Assembly: GCF_900116005.1 (NCBI RefSeq)
Contig: NZ_FOYI01000008.1
Span: forward strand, 7,501-71,500
DNA from: Poseidonocella sedimentorum
GTDB taxonomy: Bacteria > Pseudomonadota > Alphaproteobacteria > Rhodobacterales > Rhodobacteraceae
DNA: 64,000 bases
Direction: 5' to 3'
Made by a program: the position numbers and the translations under genes. Under the pieces are notes generated by a model. It was given only the letters and a program-made list of their open reading frames with translations. It was not told the origin of the DNA and searched no databases. Each line of letters opens with the position of its first letter. The first letter of the stretch is position 1. Positions 1 to 8,278 of this stretch are shown here, one piece after another.

Positions 1-245
1 TTTTGCTCGGGCGGGAATATTTCCAGATTGCCGCCATGCGCCGGGTCGGGCGGGTCGAGGCTCGCGCGCTACGTGATCGTCACCGGATGAGCATCTGGGT
101 CGCGGGCGTGGTCATGGCGATTCCGCTCACCGTGCCGCTGCTCAACCTCATCGTGCCGGTGATCGGCGCGGCAGTGTTCACTCACCTGTTCCATCTATTG
201 CCCGGGGCGCCATCCGGTCGGCCCAGTCGAGATCGCGCACGGTAA
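1..245 (+). CDS. EI24 / CysZ-like membrane protein, C-terminal fragment
   Basis: Only the last ~81 residues are present; the gene runs off the left edge and the reading frame starts at base 3. The fragment has the pattern typical of the end of EI24 (CysZ-like) proteins: a GREYF segment, an Arg-rich loop, a hydrophobic stretch and the ending NLIVPVIGAAVFTHLFH. EI24 proteins are polytopic inner-membrane proteins; some relatives transport sulfate (CysZ), but the fragment does not show the substrate. The last ~20 codons overlap the 3' end of the convergent DUF1467 gene by 68 nt. Confidence 0.75.
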   Translation, partial: LLGREYFQIAAMRRVGRVEARALRDRHRMSIWVAGVVMAIPLTVPLLNLIVPVIGAAVFTHLFHLLPGAPSGRPSRDRAR

Positions 246-471
246 TCTTGCCCGAAAAGATCACCCCGGCGATCACGATCCAGAGCACCGCCGCCACGAT
301 CGACGTGATCAGCGCCTTGCGGCCGATCCGGGCGTCGGCAGGCGACGAGGAATGCGTCCCCGGGACAACCTCGCCCGCCTCTCCCTGAGTCGTCATGCGC
401 AGCGGCAAGACGACGAAAAAGACCATGAACCAGATCACGGCAAACAGCACGATGGCGGAGGTGATACTCAA
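178..471 (-). CDS. DUF1467 family small membrane protein
   Basis: The 97-residue protein has two hydrophobic helices, near residues 5-25 and 52-73, joined by a polar loop. The N-terminus SITSAIVLFAVIWFM and the motif DLDWADRM are characteristic of DUF1467, a family common in alphaproteobacteria and of unknown function. Translation most likely starts at a TTG codon, because a GAGGAG ribosome-binding site lies 8-10 nt upstream and no ATG is available at the conserved N-terminus. It lies just downstream of the methylmalonyl-CoA epimerase gene on the same strand and may be cotranscribed with it. Its 3' end overlaps the convergent EI24 gene. Confidence 0.85.
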   Translation of the reverse strand: MSITSAIVLFAVIWFMVFFVVLPLRMTTQGEAGEVVPGTHSSSPADARIGRKALITSIVAAVLWIVIAGVIFSGKITVRDLDWADRMAPRAIDGTGE

Positions 472-507
472 GACGGCGCTCCTCGATGGGGTTGAGTGAG
501 AGGTGGG

Positions 508-912
508 TCAGACCTCTTCGAGTTCAACCAGACAGCCATTGAAATCCTTGGGGTGCAGGAACAGGACGGGCTTGCCATGGGCGCCGATTTTCGGCTCCCC
601 GCTGCCGAGGACACGCGCGCCCGACGCCTTCAGCTGATCTCGCGCGGCGAGAATATCCTCGACCTCGTAGCAGATATGATGGATCCCGCCCGCCGGATTT
701 TTCTCCAGAAAGCCCGCGATCGGGCTGCCTTCGCCCAGCGGGTAGAGCAGCTCGATCTTGGTATTGGGCAACTCGATGAACACCACGGTGACGCCATGGT
801 CCGGCTCATCTTGCGGCGCGCCGACCGTCGCACCCAGCGTATTGCGGTATTGCGCAGCCGCGGCCTCAAGATCCGGCACCGCGATCGCCACATGGTTCAA
901 TCGTCCGATCAT
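508..912 (-). CDS. mce: Methylmalonyl-CoA epimerase
   Basis: This enzyme interconverts the (2S) and (2R) isomers of methylmalonyl-CoA, between propionyl-CoA carboxylase and methylmalonyl-CoA mutase. The 134-residue protein is a vicinal-oxygen-chelate (glyoxalase-fold) protein with two paired modules. Metal ligands expected for the family are visible: His in MIGRLNHVAI near the N-terminus, His in GGIHHICYEV, and Glu in the C-terminal LVELEEV. A longer reading frame exists upstream, but the ATG at 912 follows a GGAG site by 6 nt and gives the family's standard N-terminus. The neighbouring DUF1467 gene lies downstream. Confidence 0.95.
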   Translation of the reverse strand: MIGRLNHVAIAVPDLEAAAAQYRNTLGATVGAPQDEPDHGVTVVFIELPNTKIELLYPLGEGSPIAGFLEKNPAGGIHHICYEVEDILAARDQLKASGARVLGSGEPKIGAHGKPVLFLHPKDFNGCLVELEEV

Positions 913-980
913 GTCCCACTCCTTCTGTCGGCTGTGTTTATGACCACACCCGCGCGGTCCCACAAGCTGACCTTGCGACA

Positions 981-995
981 TTAACCTTCCATTAG
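981..995. promoter_or_regulatory. CtrA-box-like site
   Basis: The sequence TTAA, seven bases, then TTAG matches the CtrA recognition pattern TTAA-N7-TTAA at seven of eight positions. It lies 49 nt before the start codon of the response regulator gene, where a CtrA-controlled promoter would be expected. CtrA regulates motility and signalling genes in Rhodobacterales. Such short sites also arise by chance, so this is a weak call. Confidence 0.3.
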
Positions 996-1043
996 CCACG
1001 CTTGGGTAAGGCTTGAGGGAGTAATGCCAGTGAGGAAGCCGAT

Positions 1044-1760
1044 ATGGACAGTCTTGAGCCGATGCTTCAAGCACGAAGACCGACGCCGAGCCGCCCGCTT
1101 TTGGGGCTTACCGTTCTCGTTGTGGAAGACAGCCGCTTTGCCTGCGAAGCCATGCGCCTGTTGTGCCTGCGCAGTGGCGCCCGCATCCGCCGCGCCGACA
1201 GCCTGACCGCCGCGCGCCGCCATCTGCAGATCTACCGCCCCTCGGTGGTCGTGGTCGATCTCGGCCTGCCCGACGGCGCGGGAGAGGATCTGATCCGCGA
1301 GTTGACCCAGGCCCAGGACAACCAGACCGTCGTGCTCGGGATCAGCGGCGATGACGGAGGGCGCGACCGCGCGATCGAAGCCGGCGCCGATGGGTTTATG
1401 GAAAAACCGATCAGCAGCCTCGCGACCTTTCAGGAAACGGTGCTCGCCCACGTCCCGCCCGACATGCATCCGCGCGGGCCGCGCATGATCTCGCAAGAGA
1501 CGGTCAAGCCCGATCCCATCGCCTTCGAGGACGACATCGCCCATGCGGCCGAGGTCCTATCCGCGTCGGAAGGGGATTACATGATCGGCTATGTGACGCA
1601 GTTCCTGCTCGGCGTCGCCCGGAGCGCGGAGGACACGGATCTCGCCGATGCGATCCGGCGGCTGGAAGATGAGCGCACGGATGACACCTATTCGGGCGCG
1701 GAAGTGGCGCGGTTTGCCAGCTTCCTGAAATCCCGTCTCGGGGCACGCGCGGCGATCTGA
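1044..1760 (+). CDS. Response regulator receiver-domain protein
   Basis: The first ~125 residues form a CheY-like receiver domain. The acidic pair is Glu28-Asp29 (VVEDS), the phospho-acceptor is Asp72 (VVVDLGLPDG), the switch Ser is near 101 (LGISGDD) and the conserved Lys is 121 (FMEKP). The remaining ~110 residues contain no DNA-binding or enzymatic domain I recognise; they may be a partner-binding or output region. A GAGGAAG ribosome-binding site precedes the ATG by 5 nt. No histidine kinase lies nearby, so the cognate kinase is unknown. A CtrA-like box lies just upstream. Confidence 0.85.
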   Translation: MDSLEPMLQARRPTPSRPLLGLTVLVVEDSRFACEAMRLLCLRSGARIRRADSLTAARRHLQIYRPSVVVVDLGLPDGAGEDLIRELTQAQDNQTVVLGISGDDGGRDRAIEAGADGFMEKPISSLATFQETVLAHVPPDMHPRGPRMISQETVKPDPIAFEDDIAHAAEVLSASEGDYMIGYVTQFLLGVARSAEDTDLADAIRRLEDERTDDTYSGAEVARFASFLKSRLGARAAI

Positions 1761-1776
1761 GACCGCGCCCGGCGCT

Positions 1777-2340
1777 TTACGGCGCGCCGGGCCCCACCGC
1801 CCAGGGCGGCAGATCGGGATAGCACGCCAGTTCGTGATAGACCGCGCCCTCCGGACGCAGCTCCGAGCGATACATCGCGACGCGGTCCATCGTTCCGCCC
1901 GGCATCTCGACATCCCCGAATCGCTCCAGCGCGCGGCCCGCGCCCTCCAGAGCGGCCACATCGCCCTCGCGCCAGCGCGCGATCGTCACATGCGGCTGAA
2001 ATCGCCGTTTCTGAAGGCGAATCCCGGCGTCACGCACGCGCCGCTCCAGCCGGGCCTGAAACCCGATCAGGCCCGTGTCGGCGCGCTGCTGGATAGACAG
2101 CACGCGCCCCCCTCCCATTACCGACAGCCCGCGCAGACGGATCGGGAGCGCTGGAACGGTCAGGTCCTGCAGCTGGTCATCAAGTTCGGCCAGCTGCGCC
2201 TCGGGGACCTCGCCGGCAAAGACCAGCGTCATGTGCAAATGTTCCGGCGCAACCTTCCGCCCGGCCTTGATCCGCCCTTGCAACGCGACGAGCCCGTCGC
2301 GCACCGCGTCTGGCATCGGCAGGGCGAGAAAAACACGCAT
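1777..2340 (-). CDS. thpR: RNA 2',3'-cyclic phosphodiesterase (2H superfamily)
   Basis: ThpR (LigT) hydrolyses 2',3'-cyclic phosphates at RNA ends and can seal 2',5' linkages in vitro. The 187-residue length is normal. Both catalytic HxTx motifs of the 2H superfamily are present: His36-Met-Thr-Leu and His117-Val-Thr-Ile. It starts 9 nt after the stop of an unknown gene that itself overlaps ruvB, so it probably sits at the end of the ruvCAB transcript. Cellular role in this lineage is not established. Confidence 0.93.
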   Translation of the reverse strand: MRVFLALPMPDAVRDGLVALQGRIKAGRKVAPEHLHMTLVFAGEVPEAQLAELDDQLQDLTVPALPIRLRGLSVMGGGRVLSIQQRADTGLIGFQARLERRVRDAGIRLQKRRFQPHVTIARWREGDVAALEGAGRALERFGDVEMPGGTMDRVAMYRSELRPEGAVYHELACYPDLPPWAVGPGAP

Positions 2341-2349
2341 CGCCCGGGC

Positions 2350-2988
2350 TCACACCCCGGGATCGAGAGCGAGTCGCGCGGCGAGGCGCAGCGCATGGCT
2401 TGGATCTTGTGCCGCCGCGGGGAGCACCGGATCGTAGGCGGCGCGGATCAACGCGGCGATCTCCGGCTTCACCACCACCCGGCCATCCTCAAGCGTCGCG
2501 AGCGGGGCGCGGGCGGAAAAGGCCCGCTCCGACCAGAGCAGCATGAGCGAAACCGCCTGGGTGAGCGCGAGGGTTTCGGCGTCCAGCTCGGCCATCGCGC
2601 CGCGCATGCGCAGAAAGACGAATGAGGCCTGGATCGCGCCGGCCTCATCGAAGCGAAACGCCCGATATTGCAGCGCCTCCGCCGCCTCCAGCCGCGCAAC
2701 GCGCGGCCCGAGCTCGGGGATGAGACGGTCAAGATCGGGCACCTGCATCAGCTCCGCCCAATCGCGAAAGAAGAACACCATCAGATTGGCGCCAAGTTCC
2801 GGATCGGTCTCGGCGATCTCGATGCGGCCCAGCTGCGCCACCGCTTGCAGCGCCGATTTGATCACCCCGAGCGTTTCGTCCTCGACCCCGAAGACCACCG
2901 GCGCGATGGGCCGGCCCCAGCGGGCGAAGGCGTAGGAGCCATCATCTCGGGTGAAACAGCGGGTGATATCCTCAGGGCTCAGCATCAT
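2350..2988 (-). CDS. Conserved hypothetical protein linked to ruvB
   Basis: I do not recognise a named family for this 212-residue protein. It has no signal peptide or clear membrane helix. It begins with an acidic segment ([24 protein letters not shown]) and continues as a mixed alpha/beta sequence with a hydrophobic core ([10 protein letters not shown]). Its start overlaps the ruvB stop by 4 nt, so translation is probably coupled to ruvB, and thpR follows 9 nt later. The position suggests it is expressed with the Holliday-junction resolvasome, which does not by itself show a repair role. Confidence 0.7.
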   Translation of the reverse strand: MMLSPEDITRCFTRDDGSYAFARWGRPIAPVVFGVEDETLGVIKSALQAVAQLGRIEIAETDPELGANLMVFFFRDWAELMQVPDLDRLIPELGPRVARLEAAEALQYRAFRFDEAGAIQASFVFLRMRGAMAELDAETLALTQAVSLMLLWSERAFSARAPLATLEDGRVVVKPEIAALIRAAYDPVLPAAAQDPSHALRLAARLALDPGV

Positions 2989-4016
2989 TCGAAGAGGCTC
3001 CCCTGCCCCGGCTCGATCGGCGCGGCGAGGCCGAGGTGGGTCCAGGCCCGCTGGGTCAGCATTCGCCCGCGCGGGGTGCGCTGCAGCAGCCCCTGTTGCA
3101 GCAAAAAGGGCTCGATGACCTCTTCGATCGCATCGCGGCTCTCGCTCAGCGCCGCGCCGATGGTCTCGATCCCAACCGGGCCGCCGCCGTAGTTTTCCGC
3201 GATCAGCCGCAGATAGCGCCGATCGGCCCCGTCAAGCCCGACTTGATCGACGCCGAGTCGGGTAAGCGCCCCGTCGGCCAGCGCGCGGGTGATGCGCCCG
3301 TCGCCCTCGACCACCGCGAAATCCACCACCCGGCGCAAAAGCCGCCCGGCAATCCGGGGCGTTCCCCGCGCGCGCCGCGCGATCTCCCGCGCGCCGTCCT
3401 CGTCCGCCTCGACGCCGAGTTTACGCGCGTTGTGGCTCACGATCCGGTTAAGCTCTTCGACCGTGTAGAACTGCAGCCGCGTCGGGATGCCGAACCGGTC
3501 CCGCAGGGGCGTCGTGAGCAGGCCCAGCCGCGTCGTCGCCCCCACCAGCGTGAAGGGCTGCAATTCGATCCGCACGGTGCGCGCCGCCGGCCCCTCGCCG
3601 ATCACCAGATCGAGCTCGAAGTCCTCCAGCGCCGGATAAAGCACCTCCTCGACAACCGGATTGAGCCGGTGAATCTCATCGATGAAAAGCACGTCGCGCG
3701 CATCGAGATTGGTCAGGATCGCGGCCAGATCGCCCGCCTTGGCCAGCACCGGACCGGAAGTCATGCGGAAGTTGACCCCAAGCTCCCGCGCCATGATCTG
3801 CGCCAGCGTGGTCTTGCCGAGCCCGGGCGGGCCGTAAAACAGCGTGTGATCCATCGCTTCGCCGCGCAGGCGCGCGCTTTCGATGAAGATCGCGAGGTTG
3901 GCCCGCGCCTCCGCTTGCCCGACGAAGTCGCCAAGGCTCTGGGGCCGCAGCGCGCGGTCGGTGTCCTCGGGGAGCGCCTCGGGGCGCAATGTCGGATCGG
4001 GCTCGGTCATGCTCAT
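2985..4016 (-). CDS. ruvB: Holliday junction branch migration helicase RuvB
   Basis: RuvB is the AAA+ motor that drives Holliday-junction branch migration with RuvA. The 343-residue protein has Walker A GPPGLGKT at residues 62-69, Walker [10 protein letters not shown], sensor motif GATTRLGLL, the arginine-finger region PLRDRFG and a C-terminal winged helix. The first ATG overlaps the ruvA stop by 4 nt; a second ATG two codons later is an alternative start. It is the third gene of ruvC-ruvA-ruvB. Confidence 0.98.
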   Translation of the reverse strand: MSMTEPDPTLRPEALPEDTDRALRPQSLGDFVGQAEARANLAIFIESARLRGEAMDHTLFYGPPGLGKTTLAQIMARELGVNFRMTSGPVLAKAGDLAAILTNLDARDVLFIDEIHRLNPVVEEVLYPALEDFELDLVIGEGPAARTVRIELQPFTLVGATTRLGLLTTPLRDRFGIPTRLQFYTVEELNRIVSHNARKLGVEADEDGAREIARRARGTPRIAGRLLRRVVDFAVVEGDGRITRALADGALTRLGVDQVGLDGADRRYLRLIAENYGGGPVGIETIGAALSESRDAIEEVIEPFLLQQGLLQRTPRGRMLTQRAWTHLGLAAPIEPGQGSLFE

Positions 4017-4690
4017 CCTTTGGGCGCAAGGGCGCGCAGGGCAGCGCGGATGAGGTCAGGCGCCCCGGCCTCCGGGGCCTCCTGCGCGGCGCGGGCGACC
4101 GCCGCGGCGGCATCCCCCGGAGCGTAGCCGAGATTGGCCAGCGCCGACAGGGCATCGGCCTGCGCGCTCACCGAACTGGGCGGCGCGGCGGGCTCCGCCG
4201 CAGGGGCCGCCGGGGCCTCGATCACCGTCTCCGCCTCAAGGGCCGGCGCGCCGGCGGACTGCGCCAGCGCCACGCCCTGCGCCATCACCGCCGGGGCCTT
4301 GTCCTTGAGCTCGTTCACGATCCGCTGCGCCGTCTTGGGCCCGATCCCCTTGGCAGCCTTGACCGCGTTCCAGTCACCAAGCGTGATCGCCCGGCTGACC
4401 CCCTCGGCACCGAGCGTGCCGAGCACGGCGAGCGAGGCCTTGGCCCCGACCCCCTGCACCGACATGAGCAGCCGGTGCCACTCCTTCTCCAGAAGGGTCG
4501 GGAAGCCAAAGAGCTGCAACAGATCCTCGCGCACGACCAGGTCAGTGAACAGCGACGCGGCCTCCCCCGGACCGGGCAGCGTCGCCAGTGTCCGCTCCGA
4601 GCAATAGACGATATAGCCCACGCCGCGCACATCGATGAGCACGTGGTCCTCGCCCCGGAAATCGACCCGCCCGCTGATCCGCCCGATCAC
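4013..4690 (-). CDS. ruvA: Holliday junction DNA helicase subunit RuvA
   Basis: RuvA binds the four-way junction and loads RuvB. The 225-residue protein has an N-terminal OB fold ([11 protein letters not shown]), two helix-hairpin-helix motifs ([13 protein letters not shown] and [13 protein letters not shown]) and, after a long Ala/Pro-rich linker at about residues 145-180, a C-terminal domain that contacts RuvB ([12 protein letters not shown]). Translation starts at GTG, which overlaps the ruvC stop by 4 nt. The linker is longer than in E. coli RuvA, which explains the extra length. Confidence 0.98.
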   Translation of the reverse strand: MIGRISGRVDFRGEDHVLIDVRGVGYIVYCSERTLATLPGPGEAASLFTDLVVREDLLQLFGFPTLLEKEWHRLLMSVQGVGAKASLAVLGTLGAEGVSRAITLGDWNAVKAAKGIGPKTAQRIVNELKDKAPAVMAQGVALAQSAGAPALEAETVIEAPAAPAAEPAAPPSSVSAQADALSALANLGYAPGDAAAAVARAAQEAPEAGAPDLIRAALRALAPKG

Positions 4691-5184
4691 GAGACGACCC
4701 TCCGCGCGATGCGTTCGGCGCTGCGGGCGTGGTGGGCGTGGCAGATGGCGATCGCGAGCGCATCCGCCGCATCGGGCCCCGCGATCTCGCAGCCGGGCAG
4801 CTGCATCCGCACCATGTGGTCAACCTGCGCCTTGGCCGCGTGGCCGACGCCCACGACCGTCTTCTTGATCTGGTTGGGCGCGTATTCTCCGATCGGCAAC
4901 CCCGCCTGCGCGGGCACCAGCATCGCGATCCCGCGCGCCTGGCCGAGCTTGAGGGTCGCGACGGCGTCCTTGTTGACGAAGGTCTGCTCGACCGCGGCGG
5001 ATGTCGGGGCATAGGCGGCGATCACCGCGCTGAGCCCCTCATGCAGGGCCAGAAGCCGCGCCCCGAGCTCCTTGCCGGCTGAATGGCAAATCCCATTGGC
5101 AACATGGCTGATGCGCGATCCGTCGACGTCGATCACACCCCAGCCAAGGTTACGCAGGCCCGGATCGATTCCCAGAACGCGCAT
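4687..5184 (-). CDS. ruvC: Crossover junction endodeoxyribonuclease RuvC
   Basis: RuvC resolves Holliday junctions by paired cuts. The 165-residue RNase H-like protein has the catalytic Asp7 in [10 protein letters not shown], the conserved [19 protein letters not shown] segment with catalytic Glu just before it, and the terminal acidic pair in [11 protein letters not shown]. An ATG at 5184 with AGGGA 6 nt upstream gives the family N-terminus; a GTG one codon earlier is less likely. It is the first gene of ruvCAB. I looked for a LexA box upstream and found none, so SOS control is not evident. Confidence 0.97.
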   Translation of the reverse strand: MRVLGIDPGLRNLGWGVIDVDGSRISHVANGICHSAGKELGARLLALHEGLSAVIAAYAPTSAAVEQTFVNKDAVATLKLGQARGIAMLVPAQAGLPIGEYAPNQIKKTVVGVGHAAKAQVDHMVRMQLPGCEIAGPDAADALAIAICHAHHARSAERIARRVVS

Positions 5185-5455
5185 CACTGATCCCTGCTCG
5201 TTGTTTTGCGCAAAGCACTAGCACGAAACGCGAACAAAGGCCAATCCCCCTCGGAATTGTCCGCGCTGCTCGAACACGCACGCAGACCGCCCGTTCGCGG
5301 CGCCCGATCCTTGCAGAAAACGCAAGCCTCATATGCAAAAATACCCGATTGATCGGGCGATCACTCAACACTAAATGCACGCTCTCTCAGGTAACAAGAC
5401 GGCCAGATAAAACCCGGGCCTGAGTGTTTTGCCAGCCCCTTGGAAGGACGTAACC

Positions 5456-5662
5456 ATGGCTTTTTTTGACTCGATCTATGCTGCGTCTCACCGCAGCGAA
5501 ACACCCCGCGCGATCTACCGTATCGTGACCGCAATCGCCGACTGGCGGGCGGAGCGCAACACCCGCAAGGCCCTCAGCGCGCTGAGCGACCGGGAGCTGG
5601 ATGACATCGGCCTGTCCCGCTGGGACATCGATCGCGTGGCCCGCAACGGCGGCGCGCACTGA
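5456..5662 (+). CDS. DUF1127 small basic protein
   Basis: The 68-residue protein carries a C-terminal DUF1127 (YjiS-like) segment with the hallmark ALSALSDRELDDIGLSRWDID. The upstream part is Arg-rich. A GGAAGGA ribosome-binding site lies 7 nt before the ATG. DUF1127 proteins in Rhodobacter sphaeroides include CcaF1, an RNA-binding protein made from a stress-induced transcript that also yields small RNAs; whether this gene is that ortholog cannot be decided here. It is monocistronic, with its own strong terminator 30 nt after the stop. Confidence 0.88.
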   Translation: MAFFDSIYAASHRSETPRAIYRIVTAIADWRAERNTRKALSALSDRELDDIGLSRWDIDRVARNGGAH

Positions 5663-5692
5663 CGACCGGATCGCCTCCGGACAAACGGAACG

Positions 5693-5718
5693 GCCTCCGC
5701 CCCTCGCGGAGGCTTTTT
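5693..5718 (+). terminator. Intrinsic terminator after the DUF1127 gene
   Basis: A perfect 8-bp stem (GCCTCCGC at 5693-5700 with GCGGAGGC at 5706-5713) has a 5-nt loop and is followed directly by TTTTT. It ends the DUF1127 transcript and separates it from the convergent prmA gene. Confidence 0.88.
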
Positions 5719-5737
5719 CATGTCCGGGGCGCGGGTC

Positions 5738-6607
5738 TCAGGGCTTGCGCAGGGTCAGCGTCGACCATTCGCCGATCTCTTCGTGATGCCGGGTCGTGAG
5801 CCCGAGCGCCTCGTAGGTCGCGCGCAGCTCTGCCGCCTGATCATTGAGAATACCGCTCAGGATGACATGGCCGCCCTCGGCCAACGCGCCGGTGAGATCG
5901 GGCGCGAGGTCGATGAGCGGCCCCTTGAGGATGTTGGCGAAGATCAGATCGAACGGCGCGAGCGCGGCCAGTTCGGGGTGATCGAACCCGGCGGCGACGA
6001 CGCAGCGCACGGCGCCGTCCATCCCGTTGGCCGCGAGGTTGGCTTCGGCCACCTCTACCGCGACGGGGTCGATGTCAGAGGCGATGACGCGCGCCGGATA
6101 GACCCGCGCCGCCGCCATGCCGAGCACCGCTGTGCCGCAGCCGATATCGGCCACGCTGCGGGGCGCAACCTGATCCGTCACCAACCGGTCAAGCGCGCGC
6201 AGGCAGCCGAGCGTCGTGCCGTGATGCCCGGTGCCGAAGGCCATCGCCGCCTCGATGAGCAGCGGAACCGCCCCCTCGGGCACCTTGTCCGCATCATGGC
6301 CGCCGTGGACGAAAAACCGCCCCGCCTCGACCGGCGTCAGCTCGCGCCGCACCTTGGCCACCCAATCGGTCTCGGGGATCTCGCTCACGGCGAAGGGCTT
6401 GGCGCCGAAGGCCGCCGCGAGCAGGGCCAGTTGCGTCTCGTCCGGCGCCTCGATGAAATAGCCGCCGACCTCCCATGTCCCCGATCCGTCCTCAACCTCG
6501 AAGACGCCGACCCCGGTGGGCTCGGGCGCGAGGTTTTCCAGCGCGGCCCCGAGCCGTTCGGCCGGCGCCTTGCCGGGCAGGGTCGTCAATGCGGTGAAGG
6601 TGGTCAT
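5738..6607 (-). CDS. prmA: Ribosomal protein L11 methyltransferase
   Basis: PrmA trimethylates ribosomal protein L11 with S-adenosylmethionine. The 289-residue protein has an N-terminal L11-binding domain and a Rossmann methyltransferase domain. It shows GTGHHGTT before motif I, the SAM-binding loop VADIGCGTAVLGMAA, the acidic ASDIDPVAVE and the FANILKGPL motif (NPP-like position). The frame stays open further upstream, but the ATG at 6607, preceded by AGAAGGG, gives the normal start. It is divergent from the haloacid dehalogenase gene, with 139 nt between them. Confidence 0.95.
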   Translation of the reverse strand: MTTFTALTTLPGKAPAERLGAALENLAPEPTGVGVFEVEDGSGTWEVGGYFIEAPDETQLALLAAAFGAKPFAVSEIPETDWVAKVRRELTPVEAGRFFVHGGHDADKVPEGAVPLLIEAAMAFGTGHHGTTLGCLRALDRLVTDQVAPRSVADIGCGTAVLGMAAARVYPARVIASDIDPVAVEVAEANLAANGMDGAVRCVVAAGFDHPELAALAPFDLIFANILKGPLIDLAPDLTGALAEGGHVILSGILNDQAAELRATYEALGLTTRHHEEIGEWSTLTLRKP

Positions 6608-6746
6608 GAGAGCGGCCCTTCTGCGGCTGGCGCGTGGCCCCGGGGGGCGTTGCGCGCTGTCTGTCACGGATGGCACATCGCGGCAAGTCTCGCGGGTCCG
6701 GAGCTTTGGTCTTCCGTCCGGCACTGGGCCATGTCAGGGTACGCCC

Positions 6747-7430
6747 ATGACACATAAAGCTTGCGTTTTCGATGCCTACGGCACGCTGTTTGACGTCGCC
6801 GCCGCCGCGCGCGCCCTCGCCGCCCGGAGCGAGACCCCGGCGCTCGCCGGCTGTTGGCCCGCGCTGGCCGAAGATTGGCGGCAAAAACAGCTGCAATACA
6901 CCTGGCTCCGGGCGATCACGGATGAATACGACAGCTTTTGGCAGCTCACCGAAGACGCGCTCGACTGGGCCCTGGAGCGCCACGGGCTGGCGGGAGATCC
7001 ACCCCTGCGGGCCGATCTGCTCGCGCTCTACGCCCGACTGGAGACCTACCCCGAGGTGCCCGCTGCGCTTGCCGCGCTGCGCCCGACCGGTCTTCCGCTT
7101 GCGATCCTCTCCAACGGCGCGCCGGAGATGCTCGACAGCGCCGTGCAGCATGCCGGTTTGGGCGGGGTCTTCGATGCGGTGCTCTCGGCCGACACGCCGC
7201 GCACCTTCAAGCCGATGGACGCGGTCTACGCGCTGGTGACCGAGCGCTATGCCTGCGCGCCGCATGAGATTCTCTTCATGTCCTCCAACGGCTGGGACGT
7301 GGCAGGCGCTTCGGGCTTCGGGTTCGAGACTGTCTGGATCAACCGCAAGGGCGAGCCGCAGGACCGCCTGCCCCATGGCCCGGCCCATGTGCTCACCGAT
7401 CTGACATCCCTGCCGGAGCTCGTCTCCTGA
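6747..7430 (+). CDS. L-2-haloacid dehalogenase (type II)
   Basis: The enzyme hydrolyses L-2-haloacids to D-2-hydroxyacids through an aspartyl ester. The 227-residue HAD-fold protein keeps the residues typical of the type II group: nucleophile Asp9 in VFDAYGTLFD, Thr13, the QLQYTWLRA substrate-pocket segment, Ser in ILSNGAP, Lys and Tyr in RTFKPMDAVY, and the SSNGWDV loop that orients the nucleophile. This set favours a true dehalogenase over a generic HAD phosphatase, although the physiological substrate is unknown. The stop overlaps the next start by one base (TGATG), so it opens a three-gene operon. Confidence 0.9.
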   Translation: MTHKACVFDAYGTLFDVAAAARALAARSETPALAGCWPALAEDWRQKQLQYTWLRAITDEYDSFWQLTEDALDWALERHGLAGDPPLRADLLALYARLETYPEVPAALAALRPTGLPLAILSNGAPEMLDSAVQHAGLGGVFDAVLSADTPRTFKPMDAVYALVTERYACAPHEILFMSSNGWDVAGASGFGFETVWINRKGEPQDRLPHGPAHVLTDLTSLPELVS

Positions 7431-8278
7431 TGGCGCAGATCCACGGTCGGGGCGGGGTTCCGCTCTACTACGAGGAGAGCGGGGCGGGCCTGCCCATCCT
7501 CTGCCTCAGCGGGCTCACGCGCAACGTGCGCGATTTCGACCCCGTGGCGCCGCATCTCGCTGGGTGCCGCCTCATCCGAATGGACTACCGCGGCCGCGGG
7601 CGCTCGGGCTGGGCCGACTGGCAAAGCTATTCCATCCCGCAGGAGGCCGAAGACGCGCTGCGCCTGCTGGACCACCTCGGGATCGAGCGCGCCGCGGTGC
7701 TGGGCACATCGCGCGGCGGCCTGATCGGCCTCGTCCTCGCCCACCGGGCGCGGGGCCGCCTGCTCGGCCTGGCGCTCAATGACATCGGGCCCGAGATCGC
7801 GCCGGAAGGGCTCGGACGCATCGCCGGATATCTCGGCATTGCGCCACCCTGGCCAACGCTCGACGCGGCGGCCGCGGCGCGCCCCGCCAGCTTCCCCGGC
7901 TTTTCCGGCGCCTCCTCCGCGCGCTGGCGCGAAGATGTGGCGCGCAGCTACATCGAGACGGAGCGCGGCCTCGCCCTGCGCTATGACCCCAAACTGCGGG
8001 ATGCCGTGCTGACCGGCGCGGGCGGCCCCCTGCCCGATCTTTGGGAGTGCTTCGCGGCAACAGAGGGCCTGCCTGTCGCCGTGCTCCGCGGCGACGCCTC
8101 CGATCTGCTGGCTCAAAGCTGCGTTGATGAGATGGCCCGCCGGCGGCCGGATCTCATCTCCGCCGAGATCCCAGGCCGCGGCCATGTGCCCTTTCTCGAC
8201 GAACCCGACGCCGTCGCCGCGCTCCATCTCTGGATCCAACGCATGACCGAGACAACGCAAGGAGAGCGCTCCGCATGA
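7430..8278 (+). CDS. Alpha/beta hydrolase
   Basis: The 282-residue protein is an alpha/beta-fold hydrolase. The nucleophile elbow is GTSRGG with Ser94, the oxyanion region is LSGLTRN, and the catalytic His is likely in GRGHVPFLDEP near the C-terminus. Because the nucleophile is Ser and not Asp, it is not a fluoroacetate-type dehalogenase despite its position after a haloacid dehalogenase. It overlaps both neighbours (1 nt upstream, 4 nt downstream), so the three genes are probably translated from one message. Substrate unknown. Confidence 0.87.
   Translation: MAQIHGRGGVPLYYEESGAGLPILCLSGLTRNVRDFDPVAPHLAGCRLIRMDYRGRGRSGWADWQSYSIPQEAEDALRLLDHLGIERAAVLGTSRGGLIGLVLAHRARGRLLGLALNDIGPEIAPEGLGRIAGYLGIAPPWPTLDAAAAARPASFPGFSGASSARWREDVARSYIETERGLALRYDPKLRDAVLTGAGGPLPDLWECFAATEGLPVAVLRGDASDLLAQSCVDEMARRRPDLISAEIPGRGHVPFLDEPDAVAALHLWIQRMTETTQGERSA

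Noticed and set aside
5185-5455. Possible LexA (SOS) box upstream of ruvC
   Set aside because: Single GAAC half-sites occur near 5233 and 5273, but none has a partner at the 7-nt spacing of the alphaproteobacterial GAAC-N7-GAAC or GTTC-N7-GTTC box.
7430-8278. Fluoroacetate-type haloacetate dehalogenase
   Set aside because: The nucleophile elbow is GTSRGG with Ser, whereas these dehalogenases use Asp at that place.
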